Below, one piece after another: positions 26,024-34,534 of a stretch of DNA of 56,268 bases. The stretch spans positions 1-56,268 of the forward strand of contig CAZYVD010000013.1 of NCBI GenBank assembly GCA_964651045.1, given 5' to 3'. The notes under the pieces are model-generated. The model was not told the DNA's origin and did no database searches. It saw only the letters and a list, made by a program, of their open reading frames with translations. This DNA comes from CAZYVD01 sp964651045 (GTDB lineage: Bacteria; Zhuqueibacterota; QNDG01; DSAB01). Both the position numbers and the translations under genes were made by a program. The first letter of the stretch is position 1. The number at the start of each line of letters is the position of its first letter.

Positions 26024-28171
26024 TCATTTAGAATCTGATTTTATGAATTTGTTATATAAGGCCAGAGCCGCAATTGTAAAAAGACCTATAGAGCTGAAGA
26101 TCAGCCAGAGCGTCCTGGGTTGATTAAGCCCGTCAACAAAATGGACATAGAGTTTTGCCCCAACAATACCTGCTACTGAGCTGCCGAAGACTCCATATAG
26201 AAATACATAACCCATATACATGGCTTTTTTATCTTTTGGTGCAACAAGGCCTATATAGCTGTAAAATTTTGGATGTGCCGTCATCTCTCCTATGGAGAAG
26301 ATGGCAATTCCTGCCAGAAATATCCATATATTTGTATTTATAGCAAGTATGGCCATACCAAGTGTGCCCAAACCTATACCAAACATCATTGTAGGAAGCG
26401 GTTTTCTGTTTTTGACAATCGTTGAGATCAATATCTGAAGCAGTATTATTGTTCCAGCATTGATTACAGTGACATGTTCTACATCGAAAAACCAGTTAGC
26501 GTTTATTCCAAATAGTCCCAGAAATTTGTTTATTGTGTGATTGAGTGATGAGGCATCTACATATGCTTTGACATACCACAATACCGAATCAAACATCTGA
26601 AAATAGAGGACCCAGAATCCAGAATAAAGAACGATCATGAGAAGGAATTTAGCATGGCTTATAAATTTTCCAGGGTCTGATTTGTCTATAATGAAGAGGG
26701 AACTCGCCGTAAGATAGATAACAGAAGCAATTATTCTTCCAAGAATATTCAGACCAGGTATTAGCCATAGTGAAGCCCCAATTGCAAGCGTTATCAGGAA
26801 TGGAATAATAAGATTTGTACTGGCCTTTCCTTCTTTTCTTTCTCCTGCTGTCGAGAAACTTACTATTCCGAGAGCTATCGCTATAAGTGCAACAACAAAG
26901 AGATTAAAAAATGATCTTGCGGTTGTTGATTGATATAGTCTCTCACAATCCTTCATTGTAAGGCCGGATAGGATCGGTATATGGTGAAGTGTGGTCAGAA
27001 GTCTTTGTTTATATTCATCGAAATTGGTTCCACTTTTCAGTATCACACCGTAATGTGCATCATCTAATTTTTCGATTCCAAAATCGGTCTTAATGAGACT
27101 GCTCTGGCTGAACCGGACTATTAATTTTTTATCGGAAAAGTTTATCCATTTGCGTAGATCAGACTCAGAGGTTTTCTCAAAACCAGGAATAGATTTTATC
27201 CTTGTAAGAATCTCGGATGAAAACTGGTCGAGATATTCAGGCTTGAAGATAGTGAGATCAAATCTTGTTGAATCGTCTTTTCCCCTTTCGATTTTATAAT
27301 TATCTTTACCGAGCATATTTCTATTTACATTAAAAATCAATGTTGAATTTTTTCCTGCTATGCCAAATCTTGAAAATTTATCAAGAGTAGGTTTTTTATT
27401 TATATACTGGAATAGCGAATATCCTAAAAGTGCCATCAGAATCACACACCAGATGAGTTTTCTGGATATAGATTTTTTCATTTGATAATAGAGCAGTACA
27501 ATAGGAGAGTATATGATTTCAAAACCATTTGCTATTGTCTGAACCAGATTTGTCTGTTCACGTTTTTTGATCCTTTCCATTTTTGCAGGGTCTTTGAAAA
27601 AGAGAATTGTTGGTATGAGCATGGATGCAGTACATATTGCGGATGCTATTATTACGTATGTAGGATTCATTGCTTTAAGAAATGGGACGAGGAATAGGGG
27701 GAACAGGAACGCTCCTATGTTGATCGACCAGTAGTAGATTCCAAATCCAAGTGTGCTGTTTTTTCTGTCAGTTACTTTTGCTATTACACCTGTTATAAGA
27801 GGTTTGAATATGCCAGCACCGAAACCCATGATTACCAGGGCAGCAAAGACAGTCCCGTATGATGTTGCCTGACTTGTGAGAAAATAACCTCCACCTAAAA
27901 GGGAGAATGCAACCATAAGCAGTCTTCTATATCCGAACCGGTCTGCCAGAGCTCCAGAGATTATTGGAAGAAAATATAGAAGCGGTTGAATAACACTCTT
28001 TATAATGCCGACATTTTCCTTAGGAAAATGCAACACATCTACAAAATAGACAGAGATAAAGCTCATCATCCCGTAATAGGAGCCCCTCTCGAAGAACTCA
28101 AACATGACAACAAGCCAGAAAAGATTTGGAAATGAGCCAAATCCGATATTCTTTTTAATCTTTTCTTTCAT
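26024..28171 (-). CDS. POT/PTR2-family proton-coupled transporter with large inserted domain
   Basis: A 715-residue membrane protein. The N-terminal helix carries the POT signature EFFERGSYYGM (about residues 25-35), followed by LADRFGYRR and GAGIFKPLITGVI, so it is most likely a proton-driven peptide transporter. Bacterial members are usually about 450-500 residues. The excess is a soluble, charged segment of about 160 residues (about 258-418) between a hydrophobic helix at 238-256 and the next at 420-440. It probably faces outside and has no motif I recognise. The C-terminal half has further helices with IAIFSIGEMTAHPKFYSYIG. The gene is monocistronic and convergent with the ABC permeases. 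Confidence 0.85.
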   Translation of the reverse strand: MKEKIKKNIGFGSFPNLFWLVVMFEFFERGSYYGMMSFISVYFVDVLHFPKENVGIIKSVIQPLLYFLPIISGALADRFGYRRLLMVAFSLLGGGYFLTSQATSYGTVFAALVIMGFGAGIFKPLITGVIAKVTDRKNSTLGFGIYYWSINIGAFLFPLFLVPFLKAMNPTYVIIASAICTASMLIPTILFFKDPAKMERIKKREQTNLVQTIANGFEIIYSPIVLLYYQMKKSISRKLIWCVILMALLGYSLFQYINKKPTLDKFSRFGIAGKNSTLIFNVNRNMLGKDNYKIERGKDDSTRFDLTIFKPEYLDQFSSEILTRIKSIPGFEKTSESDLRKWINFSDKKLIVRFSQSSLIKTDFGIEKLDDAHYGVILKSGTNFDEYKQRLLTTLHHIPILSGLTMKDCERLYQSTTARSFFNLFVVALIAIALGIVSFSTAGERKEGKASTNLIIPFLITLAIGASLWLIPGLNILGRIIASVIYLTASSLFIIDKSDPGKFISHAKFLLMIVLYSGFWVLYFQMFDSVLWYVKAYVDASSLNHTINKFLGLFGINANWFFDVEHVTVINAGTIILLQILISTIVKNRKPLPTMMFGIGLGTLGMAILAINTNIWIFLAGIAIFSIGEMTAHPKFYSYIGLVAPKDKKAMYMGYVFLYGVFGSSVAGIVGAKLYVHFVDGLNQPRTLWLIFSSIGLFTIAALALYNKFIKSDSK

Positions 28172-28289
28172 CCCTTTTTCTCTCCTATTTATTTTTTTAC
28201 AAGATAAAATAAATTTTGATAAATTGCCACCTAAATTTCACTTGCTTTTTTTTATGGATTGCTTATATTACTTAAAAATACAATCCTGA

Positions 28290-28318
28290 TTGTAAGAATC
28301 TTTTATTTTGTTTATAAT
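28290..28318 (+). promoter_or_regulatory. Possible promoter before the CsgG-like gene
   Basis: TTGTAA (28290-28295) and a perfect TATAAT (28313-28318) have 17-base spacing. However, transcription would begin near 28325, inside the AAGGAG ribosome site of the gene, so either the RNA is nearly leaderless or the match is fortuitous. Confidence 0.3.
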
Positions 28319-28334
28319 AATAAGGAGTTAATAG

Positions 28335-29399
28335 ATGGAAAAGAGATACAGATTGGTAGTGGTTTTATTTATAGCTGCCGTTATTGTGTCGTGTTCCATA
28401 CCTTCGATGGTTTCCGTAAAGGTGCTCAAGCCTCCTGCAATAGATATGCCTGGAATAAAATCGATAGCAATAGTCGACTTTAAAGGCCCTGAGAGAGCCG
28501 GTTCGCAGATTGCAACACTTGTCCAGTCGATGTTAATAAAGACAGGTTATTATGACATTATGGAGAGAGATAAGATAAATGAAGTACTAAATGAACAAAA
28601 GTTCACCATGACCGGAGCAGTGGACCAGAATACGGCTGTTGAGATAGGTAAACTTCTTGGTGTAGATGCAATGATATTCGGTGAGGTATCTACATACGAG
28701 GTAGAGCCTGACAAGAAGATTACCAAAAAGGTCAAAGAGAGAAGGGGAACAGGCAAGTACCAGTGGGTTACTGTTAAAGATAAGAAGACAGGAAAGAAAA
28801 AGAAGGTAAAACGAGAGATTTATGAGGAGGTCTGGGTAGACAAGTCTTACTGGGTCAGAAAGGGTACGGTTGCAATTAATTTCAGAGTTGTTGATGTAGA
28901 GACAGGAAGGCTTCTTGCCGCTCACAGCGATTCAAAGAGCTATGACAGCAGAAACGAGAAGAGATCGTTTTTCGAGGTCCTGGCAGATGAACAGAAGGCA
29001 CTCAAGCCAAAGGGAGAGATTTTAAATGATCTTTCCAAGTCGATCTGCAAGAGGTTTGTCAGGATGATAGCACCCTACTATGTTACAGAAAAGAGAACAA
29101 TAGAACCAGGGTCAGGCAGCATAGGTGTTGGTGTAAGGTATGCAGAAAATGGTTTGTGGGAGGAGGCACTGGATGAGTGGAAGAGGGCCGTAGAAGAGAC
29201 TCCAAAGCAGCCAGCTGCACACTATGACCTTGGTCTGGCATATGAAGTGCTGGGAATGTTAGATGAGGCTGAACAGGCATACAAGGCTGCTGTAAGGTTG
29301 AAACAGAAAACACTCTACATGAAGGCACTGGCAAGAGTCAGGAAGGCCATAGAGGATCAGGAGAAATTAAAAAAGCAGCTGGAGGAGAGAGATATTTAG
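28335..29399 (+). CDS. CsgG-family lipoprotein with C-terminal TPR repeats
   Basis: A 354-residue predicted lipoprotein. The lipobox IVSC puts the lipidated cysteine at residue 20. Residues about 40-245 match the CsgG-like fold: SIAIVDFKGPERAGSQIATLVQS, YYDIMERDKINEVLNEQ, AVEIGKLLGVDAMIFGEVS and INFRVVDVETGRLLA. A basic Lys-rich loop (about 133-170) is inserted. From about residue 255 there are two TPR-like repeats (GVRYAENGLWEEALDEWKRAV and AHYDLGLAYEVLGMLDEAEQAYKAA). CsgG proteins form secretion pores for curli; many TPR-bearing relatives have unknown roles in the outer membrane. A strong terminator separates it from the signalling operon. Confidence 0.85.
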   Translation: MEKRYRLVVVLFIAAVIVSCSIPSMVSVKVLKPPAIDMPGIKSIAIVDFKGPERAGSQIATLVQSMLIKTGYYDIMERDKINEVLNEQKFTMTGAVDQNTAVEIGKLLGVDAMIFGEVSTYEVEPDKKITKKVKERRGTGKYQWVTVKDKKTGKKKKVKREIYEEVWVDKSYWVRKGTVAINFRVVDVETGRLLAAHSDSKSYDSRNEKRSFFEVLADEQKALKPKGEILNDLSKSICKRFVRMIAPYYVTEKRTIEPGSGSIGVGVRYAENGLWEEALDEWKRAVEETPKQPAAHYDLGLAYEVLGMLDEAEQAYKAAVRLKQKTLYMKALARVRKAIEDQEKLKKQLEERDI

Positions 29400-29443
29400 C
29401 ATTTAGGTAGACCGCCGGATATAATCCAAGAAATCCTCATTCT

Positions 29444-29478
29444 GCCCCTTTGGACATGTTAGTCTGAAGGGGCTTTTT
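29444..29478 (+). terminator. Intrinsic terminator after the CsgG-like gene
   Basis: GCCCCTT (29444-29450) and AAGGGGC (29467-29473) form a 7-bp stem followed by five T's. It marks the left border of the signalling cluster. Confidence 0.85.
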
Positions 29479-29652
29479 ATTTGTACTTGATTATTGATTA
29501 GGCATATTATTTGATAGATTAACATTAAATAAGAAAGCAAAGAGTCTCTTTTTCATTATAATTATTAAATTTAAGCCGTTGGATAAGATATTGAATATGT
29601 TCATGATTCGACAGGTTGTGTTTAAATATTTAACAAAAGGGAGGATTGCATC

Positions 29653-29838
29653 ATGACTGGCGAAGAGATTAAAAAGATCCGCAAATCTTTGAACCTCACA
29701 CAGGAGGAGTTTGCCCATCAACTCGGTGTAACACTCAGTACGGTTAATAGATGGGAAACCAAGAAGACCAGGGCAAGCAGACTGGCAAAAAGAGAGATAA
29801 TGAGATTGGCAAAAGAGAATGGCATAATAAAAGAATAA
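29653..29838 (+). CDS. Small XRE-family helix-turn-helix regulator
   Basis: A 61-residue protein that is essentially one HTH_3 domain: EEIKKIRKSLNLTQEEFAHQLGV followed by the recognition-helix segment TLSTVNRWETKKTRASRLA. There is no partner domain for ligand binding or dimerisation. GGGAGGA precedes the ATG. It is the first gene of the signalling run, 31 bases before a giant histidine kinase, and is the only candidate DNA-binding protein in the cluster. Whether it regulates this operon, or is an output of it, cannot be told. A 174-base gap lies between the upstream terminator and this gene. Confidence 0.87.
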   Translation: MTGEEIKKIRKSLNLTQEEFAHQLGVTLSTVNRWETKKTRASRLAKREIMRLAKENGIIKE

Positions 29839-29869
29839 AAAGCTTATTTACACCCGAAGGAGCTATAAG

Positions 29870-32800
29870 ATGGACAAAAGGCGGATATTGGTAATTGAGG
29901 ATGAGTCACTGGTTGCAGAGGAGATCAGAGTTGCATTAAAAAATTTTGGCTACGAGATAGTAGGTGTTGCCCGTACTGGCAAGGAGGCACTCAACCTGGC
30001 AAATGAGTTCAGTCCAGATCTTGCTCTGGTAGACATTAAACTAAGAGGAGATATGGATGGGATAGAGACAGCAGAGAAGCTGCGAAGCCAGTTTGGGATT
30101 CCCATTGTCTATCTAACAGTTCTGGTAGACCAGGATACGCTGGATAGGATAAAACAGACACAGCCCTTTGGTTTTATTGTCAAGCCTTTTGAAGAACGAG
30201 AATTGCGAGGTGTAATAGAGACTGCTTTATATAAAAGCAAGATGGAAACAAAGATCAGAGAAAGCGAACAGAAGTACAAAGAGACATCGGATTTTCTTGA
30301 ATCGCTCTTCAACGCCATTCCAGATATGATCGGAATTCTTGATAAGCAATACAATGTATTAAGATACAACAAGGCAGGATACGAATTTCTAAATTTGAAA
30401 CCAGACCAGGTTCATGGAAAGAAGTGTTATCAATTGATCGGCAGGAAGACTCCCTGCAAGATGTGTGTCATATCTGAATGTATAAAGAAAGGAAAACCCG
30501 CCTATATTGAGAAGTATGTAGATGAGTTGGGTGTCTGGCTGGACGCGAGAGCCTATCCTCTGATGGATGAAGATGGATCTGTAGTCAGAGTGATAGAACA
30601 CCTTCGAGATATTACAGAGCTTAAAGAGGCAGAGGAGAAGTTGAGGCTACTGTCTGTTGCTATAGAGCAGAGCACAGAAGGCATAGCTGTTTATGATCTC
30701 AAAGGAAATCTTTTGTTTGCCAACAAAACATTTGCAGGTATGCATGGTTATACTATTGATGAAATCATCGGCAGGAACTATTCAATGTTTTATACTCCTG
30801 AGCAGATGGAATCTGTCAGCGATGCAGATCGAAAAGTCAAGAAAGATGGCAAATTCAGGGGTGAAATCCGGCATTTAAGGAAAAATGGTACGACCTTCCC
30901 TGCAGAGATGAGCAGCTCTCTCATACTCGATGATTCGGGTACTCCTGTTGGCATCCTTGGTACTGTAAGAGATATCACCGAAAAAAAACGTGCTGAGAGT
31001 AGAATTCGGGAAAGCCAGGAAAAGTACAGATCTCTCATGGATTCTATGGACGATCCTGTATACCTGATGAATAAGGAGATGAAGTATCTATATGCAAGCT
31101 CAAAGCTTCTTTCGAGATACGGACTCAAAGAGGTGGATGTTCTAGGAAGAAAATATAGCGAGTTTCACTCAAAAGAGAAGACAAGAGAGTTTTCGAGAGA
31201 GCTCAATAAGGTTTTCAGAACCGGAAAGAGTGTTGTTTATAAACATGAAAGCGAAAGGGATGGAAGACACTTCATAAGAACTCTGAGTCCAATAAGAAAC
31301 TCAAAGAGCGGAAAGGTAGATGCAGTAACCGTTGTATCAAAGGATATCACAGAATGGGTAAAGAAAGAACAGGAGGTGAAAGAGTCTGAGGCCAGCCTTT
31401 CGGCAGTTCTGGATAATACGGATGATCTGATAGTCTCTTTTGACAGAAAGGGAAGGATCGTAAAATACAACGAGTCGTATGCTGCTGTCATGAAGGAACT
31501 TTACAACATTGAAGTCAAACAAGGGATGAGATTGATCGAATTCATTCCTGAAAATGAACGCCAGTTGTGGATAAAAAAGAGCCGTCGTGTATTTCGTGGA
31601 CAAAGATTTATTGAAGAGGTAAGATATAAAATAAAAGATAAGATCGAGCGGGTTTATGAAGTATCGTTCAATCCGATTCGTATTGAAGACAGGATAGTAG
31701 GTTCTTCACAGTTTGCCAGGGATATAACAGAGAGAAAGAGGGTAGAGCGAATACAGAATGTTCTATTAAAAATATCCAATGCGATCGGTCTTACACAGAA
31801 CATAGACGAGCTGTTTGTCTCGATAAGAGAATATTTAGGTGAACTAATAGACACAACAAACTTTATGATGGCACTCTATGACCAGGAGAAGGACGAATTG
31901 AGCTCAATCTATAAGGTCGATCAGAAGGATAAATATAAGACATTCCCTCTGGGTAAGACTCTGACTGCATATGTAATAAGAAATGCAAAACCACTTCTAA
32001 TAGATTGGGATGGTGTCAAGAGGCTGGAGAGGCTTGGGAAGGTAAAGACTGTTGGGACTCCTTCCAAGATATGGCTTGGTGTACCTCTAAAAATGGGTAC
32101 AAGGGTAATAGGCGTGATGAGTGTTCAGAGTTATGATGATCCTGAGGCATATACACAAAAAGATGTCGAACTCATGGAGATTGTTTCCAATCATATAGCA
32201 TTTGCTGTTGAGAAGAGACTAATTCAGGACAGACTGAAAGAGAGTGAGGAAAAGTACAGAACAGTTGTAGAGCAGAGTCATGATGCAATATATATCTACT
32301 GGAAAGACAGATTTAAATTTGTTAACGACAGGGTCTGCGAGATAACAGAATACAGCAAGGAAGAGCTCTATTCTATGAATGTGTGGGATGTAGTACATCC
32401 GGATGACAGGGAGAAGATAAAAGAGATTGGCAGGAGGCGCCAGATGGGTGAGGATGTACCGAACACATACGAGGCCCGCATAATAACAAAGAGTGGCAAG
32501 ACAAAACATCTCGAATTTGCAATCAGCATGATTCCTTATGGCGGTGCAAAGGCGATATTGGGAAATGTCAGGGATATTACAGAAAGAAAGAAGGCAGAGA
32601 AAGAACTCTTACTTTCAGAGGAGAGCTACAGGAGCATTTTTGATAATGCTTCGGATGCAATTTATATTCAGGATAGAGATGGTCGTTTTCTGGACGTAAA
32701 TCGCGGCGCAGTGGAGATGTATGGATATCCGAAAGAGTTTTTCATAGGAAAGACTCCAGAGGCGGTTTCTGCGCCTGGCAAGAACGATATGAAAAAGATC

Positions 32801-34534
32801 GCAGGATACATAAAGAGTGCCTTTGAAGGCAAACCTCAGAGATTTGAATTTTGGGGGAGAAGGAAAAATGGAGAGGTGTTCCCGAAGATCGTCCGTCTCA
32901 ACAAGGGAGTCTATCTTGGTCAGGAAGTTGTGGTTGCATTTGCCATAGATATTACCGAGAGAAGAATGGTAGAGGATGCGATCAGGGACAGCGAGCAGCT
33001 GTTCCGCTCGGTTGCAGATCATTCTCATGATGGTATTTTGATAATTGGTGAAGACTACAGGTTTCAATATGTGAATGATGAACTTTGCAGAATACTTGCA
33101 TATCCTCGTAAGGAGGTACTTGGAAAGGATTTTCGCATCTTTTTAGATGATGAGAGTCGGGAGCTTGTGGCAGACAGATATGTCAGAAGACAGAGGGGAG
33201 AGAAAATTCCCTCAAGGTATGAGTTCAATGTGGTTCGTAAGAGTGGCGAGAAGAGGCGTGTTGAGATAAGCTCGACAGTGATGGAGGATTCCAAGGGAAG
33301 GAAGAAGACAGTAGCACAGCTTCTTGATATAACCGAGAAAAAGAGGGCAGAGAGAGAACTAAGACACAGGATTGAGATGGAGATGCTTTTGAGCTCTATA
33401 TCAACAAAGTTTATTGGTCTTTCTCACAAAGAGGTAGATCGAGGAATAAACTGGGCATTAAAGAGGATAGGTTTATTTGTTGGTGTGGACGAGATCTATT
33501 TACTCAGATTTTCGGATGATGGAAAATCAATTGAAAATATCTACGAATGGAATGATAGTGGTACTGAATCAATAAAATCTATTATAAACGGTGGGTCTCT
33601 GGATCAATACAGGTGGTTCAAGGATAAGATAAAGAGCTTCGAAATGATACATATTGCAGATATAGAAGATCTTCCTCCAGAGGCTGTTAATGAGAGGAGG
33701 ATTGTAAGAGAGTTGTCTGTCAAATCGTTTATTGTGGTGCCGCTGGTATATGAGGAGTCTGTCATCGGGGTTCTGGGATTGAATTCAGTAAGGGAACAGA
33801 AAAAGTGGTCAAGGGAGGATAATGTCATAATAAGGGCGTTTGGAGATATGTTTACAACGACTCTAATCAGGAAGAGGGCAGAGGAACAGATTGAGAAGGA
33901 TTTGAAGGAAAAGGAGCTGCTGTTGAAGGAGATACACCACAGGGTTAAGAATAATATGCAGATAATATCGAGTCTTCTCAGCCTTCAGTCGAGATATATA
34001 AAGGATAAGGATGCACTAGAGATGATTGAAGACAGCCGCAATAGAGTAAGGTCTATGGCGCTTGTTCATGAGAGGCTTTATAGAAGGGGTGACTTTTCAA
34101 GCATAGATGTTACAGGATATATTGATTCACTTGTAAGAGAACTATTTAAAAATTATCACATCGATACTGGTAAGATAAAATTTGAAATAGATGTTGAGGA
34201 TGTGAAGCTCGATATCGATCGTGCAATTCCATGTGGTCTGGTAGTTAACGAGCTGGTTTCCAATGCATTAAAGCATGCATTTCCAAAAGGATGGAAGAGA
34301 AAGGGTGAGGTTTTGGTAAAGTTTTATAGAAAAAAGAGCAGTGAGTATGAGCTTGTTGTTAGAGACAATGGAAAGGGAATGCCCGAAGGATTTGACATAG
34401 AGGGAAGCGATTCTCTCGGCCTTCATTTGGTACATATAATAACAGAAGATCAACTGGATGGAAGGATAGAGGTGAATGTGAAAGATGGGACAGAGTTTAA
34501 GATACAATTTGGCAGGAGAAAAAAAGGAGTTTGA
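29870..34534 (+). CDS. Giant sensor histidine kinase: REC, 7 PAS, 2 GAF, HisKA_2
   Basis: A soluble protein of 1554 residues. Domains in order: receiver 1-120 (Asp55, Thr83, Lys105); PAS 137-250; PAS 258-370; PAS 385-495; PAS 508-620; GAF 628-782; PAS 793-905; PAS 917-1030; PAS 1042-1157; GAF 1168-1332; HisKA_2 dimerisation domain with EIHHRVKNNMQ (His1356/1357); ATPase domain with NELVSNALKHAF, RDNGKGMP and SLGLHLV. The first PAS has a cysteine set (186, 196, 199, 204). The N-terminal receiver as an input suggests control by another kinase's phosphate. No membrane helix is present. It abuts the TonB receptor gene. The ribosome site is AAGGAG. Confidence 0.93.
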   Translation: MDKRRILVIEDESLVAEEIRVALKNFGYEIVGVARTGKEALNLANEFSPDLALVDIKLRGDMDGIETAEKLRSQFGIPIVYLTVLVDQDTLDRIKQTQPFGFIVKPFEERELRGVIETALYKSKMETKIRESEQKYKETSDFLESLFNAIPDMIGILDKQYNVLRYNKAGYEFLNLKPDQVHGKKCYQLIGRKTPCKMCVISECIKKGKPAYIEKYVDELGVWLDARAYPLMDEDGSVVRVIEHLRDITELKEAEEKLRLLSVAIEQSTEGIAVYDLKGNLLFANKTFAGMHGYTIDEIIGRNYSMFYTPEQMESVSDADRKVKKDGKFRGEIRHLRKNGTTFPAEMSSSLILDDSGTPVGILGTVRDITEKKRAESRIRESQEKYRSLMDSMDDPVYLMNKEMKYLYASSKLLSRYGLKEVDVLGRKYSEFHSKEKTREFSRELNKVFRTGKSVVYKHESERDGRHFIRTLSPIRNSKSGKVDAVTVVSKDITEWVKKEQEVKESEASLSAVLDNTDDLIVSFDRKGRIVKYNESYAAVMKELYNIEVKQGMRLIEFIPENERQLWIKKSRRVFRGQRFIEEVRYKIKDKIERVYEVSFNPIRIEDRIVGSSQFARDITERKRVERIQNVLLKISNAIGLTQNIDELFVSIREYLGELIDTTNFMMALYDQEKDELSSIYKVDQKDKYKTFPLGKTLTAYVIRNAKPLLIDWDGVKRLERLGKVKTVGTPSKIWLGVPLKMGTRVIGVMSVQSYDDPEAYTQKDVELMEIVSNHIAFAVEKRLIQDRLKESEEKYRTVVEQSHDAIYIYWKDRFKFVNDRVCEITEYSKEELYSMNVWDVVHPDDREKIKEIGRRRQMGEDVPNTYEARIITKSGKTKHLEFAISMIPYGGAKAILGNVRDITERKKAEKELLLSEESYRSIFDNASDAIYIQDRDGRFLDVNRGAVEMYGYPKEFFIGKTPEAVSAPGKNDMKKIAGYIKSAFEGKPQRFEFWGRRKNGEVFPKIVRLNKGVYLGQEVVVAFAIDITERRMVEDAIRDSEQLFRSVADHSHDGILIIGEDYRFQYVNDELCRILAYPRKEVLGKDFRIFLDDESRELVADRYVRRQRGEKIPSRYEFNVVRKSGEKRRVEISSTVMEDSKGRKKTVAQLLDITEKKRAERELRHRIEMEMLLSSISTKFIGLSHKEVDRGINWALKRIGLFVGVDEIYLLRFSDDGKSIENIYEWNDSGTESIKSIINGGSLDQYRWFKDKIKSFEMIHIADIEDLPPEAVNERRIVRELSVKSFIVVPLVYEESVIGVLGLNSVREQKKWSREDNVIIRAFGDMFTTTLIRKRAEEQIEKDLKEKELLLKEIHHRVKNNMQIISSLLSLQSRYIKDKDALEMIEDSRNRVRSMALVHERLYRRGDFSSIDVTGYIDSLVRELFKNYHIDTGKIKFEIDVEDVKLDIDRAIPCGLVVNELVSNALKHAFPKGWKRKGEVLVKFYRKKSSEYELVVRDNGKGMPEGFDIEGSDSLGLHLVHIITEDQLDGRIEVNVKDGTEFKIQFGRRKKGV

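Noticed and set aside
28290..28318. A confident promoter call for the CsgG-like gene
   Set aside because: The boxes match well, but the start point would fall within the ribosome binding site. It is listed only with low confidence.
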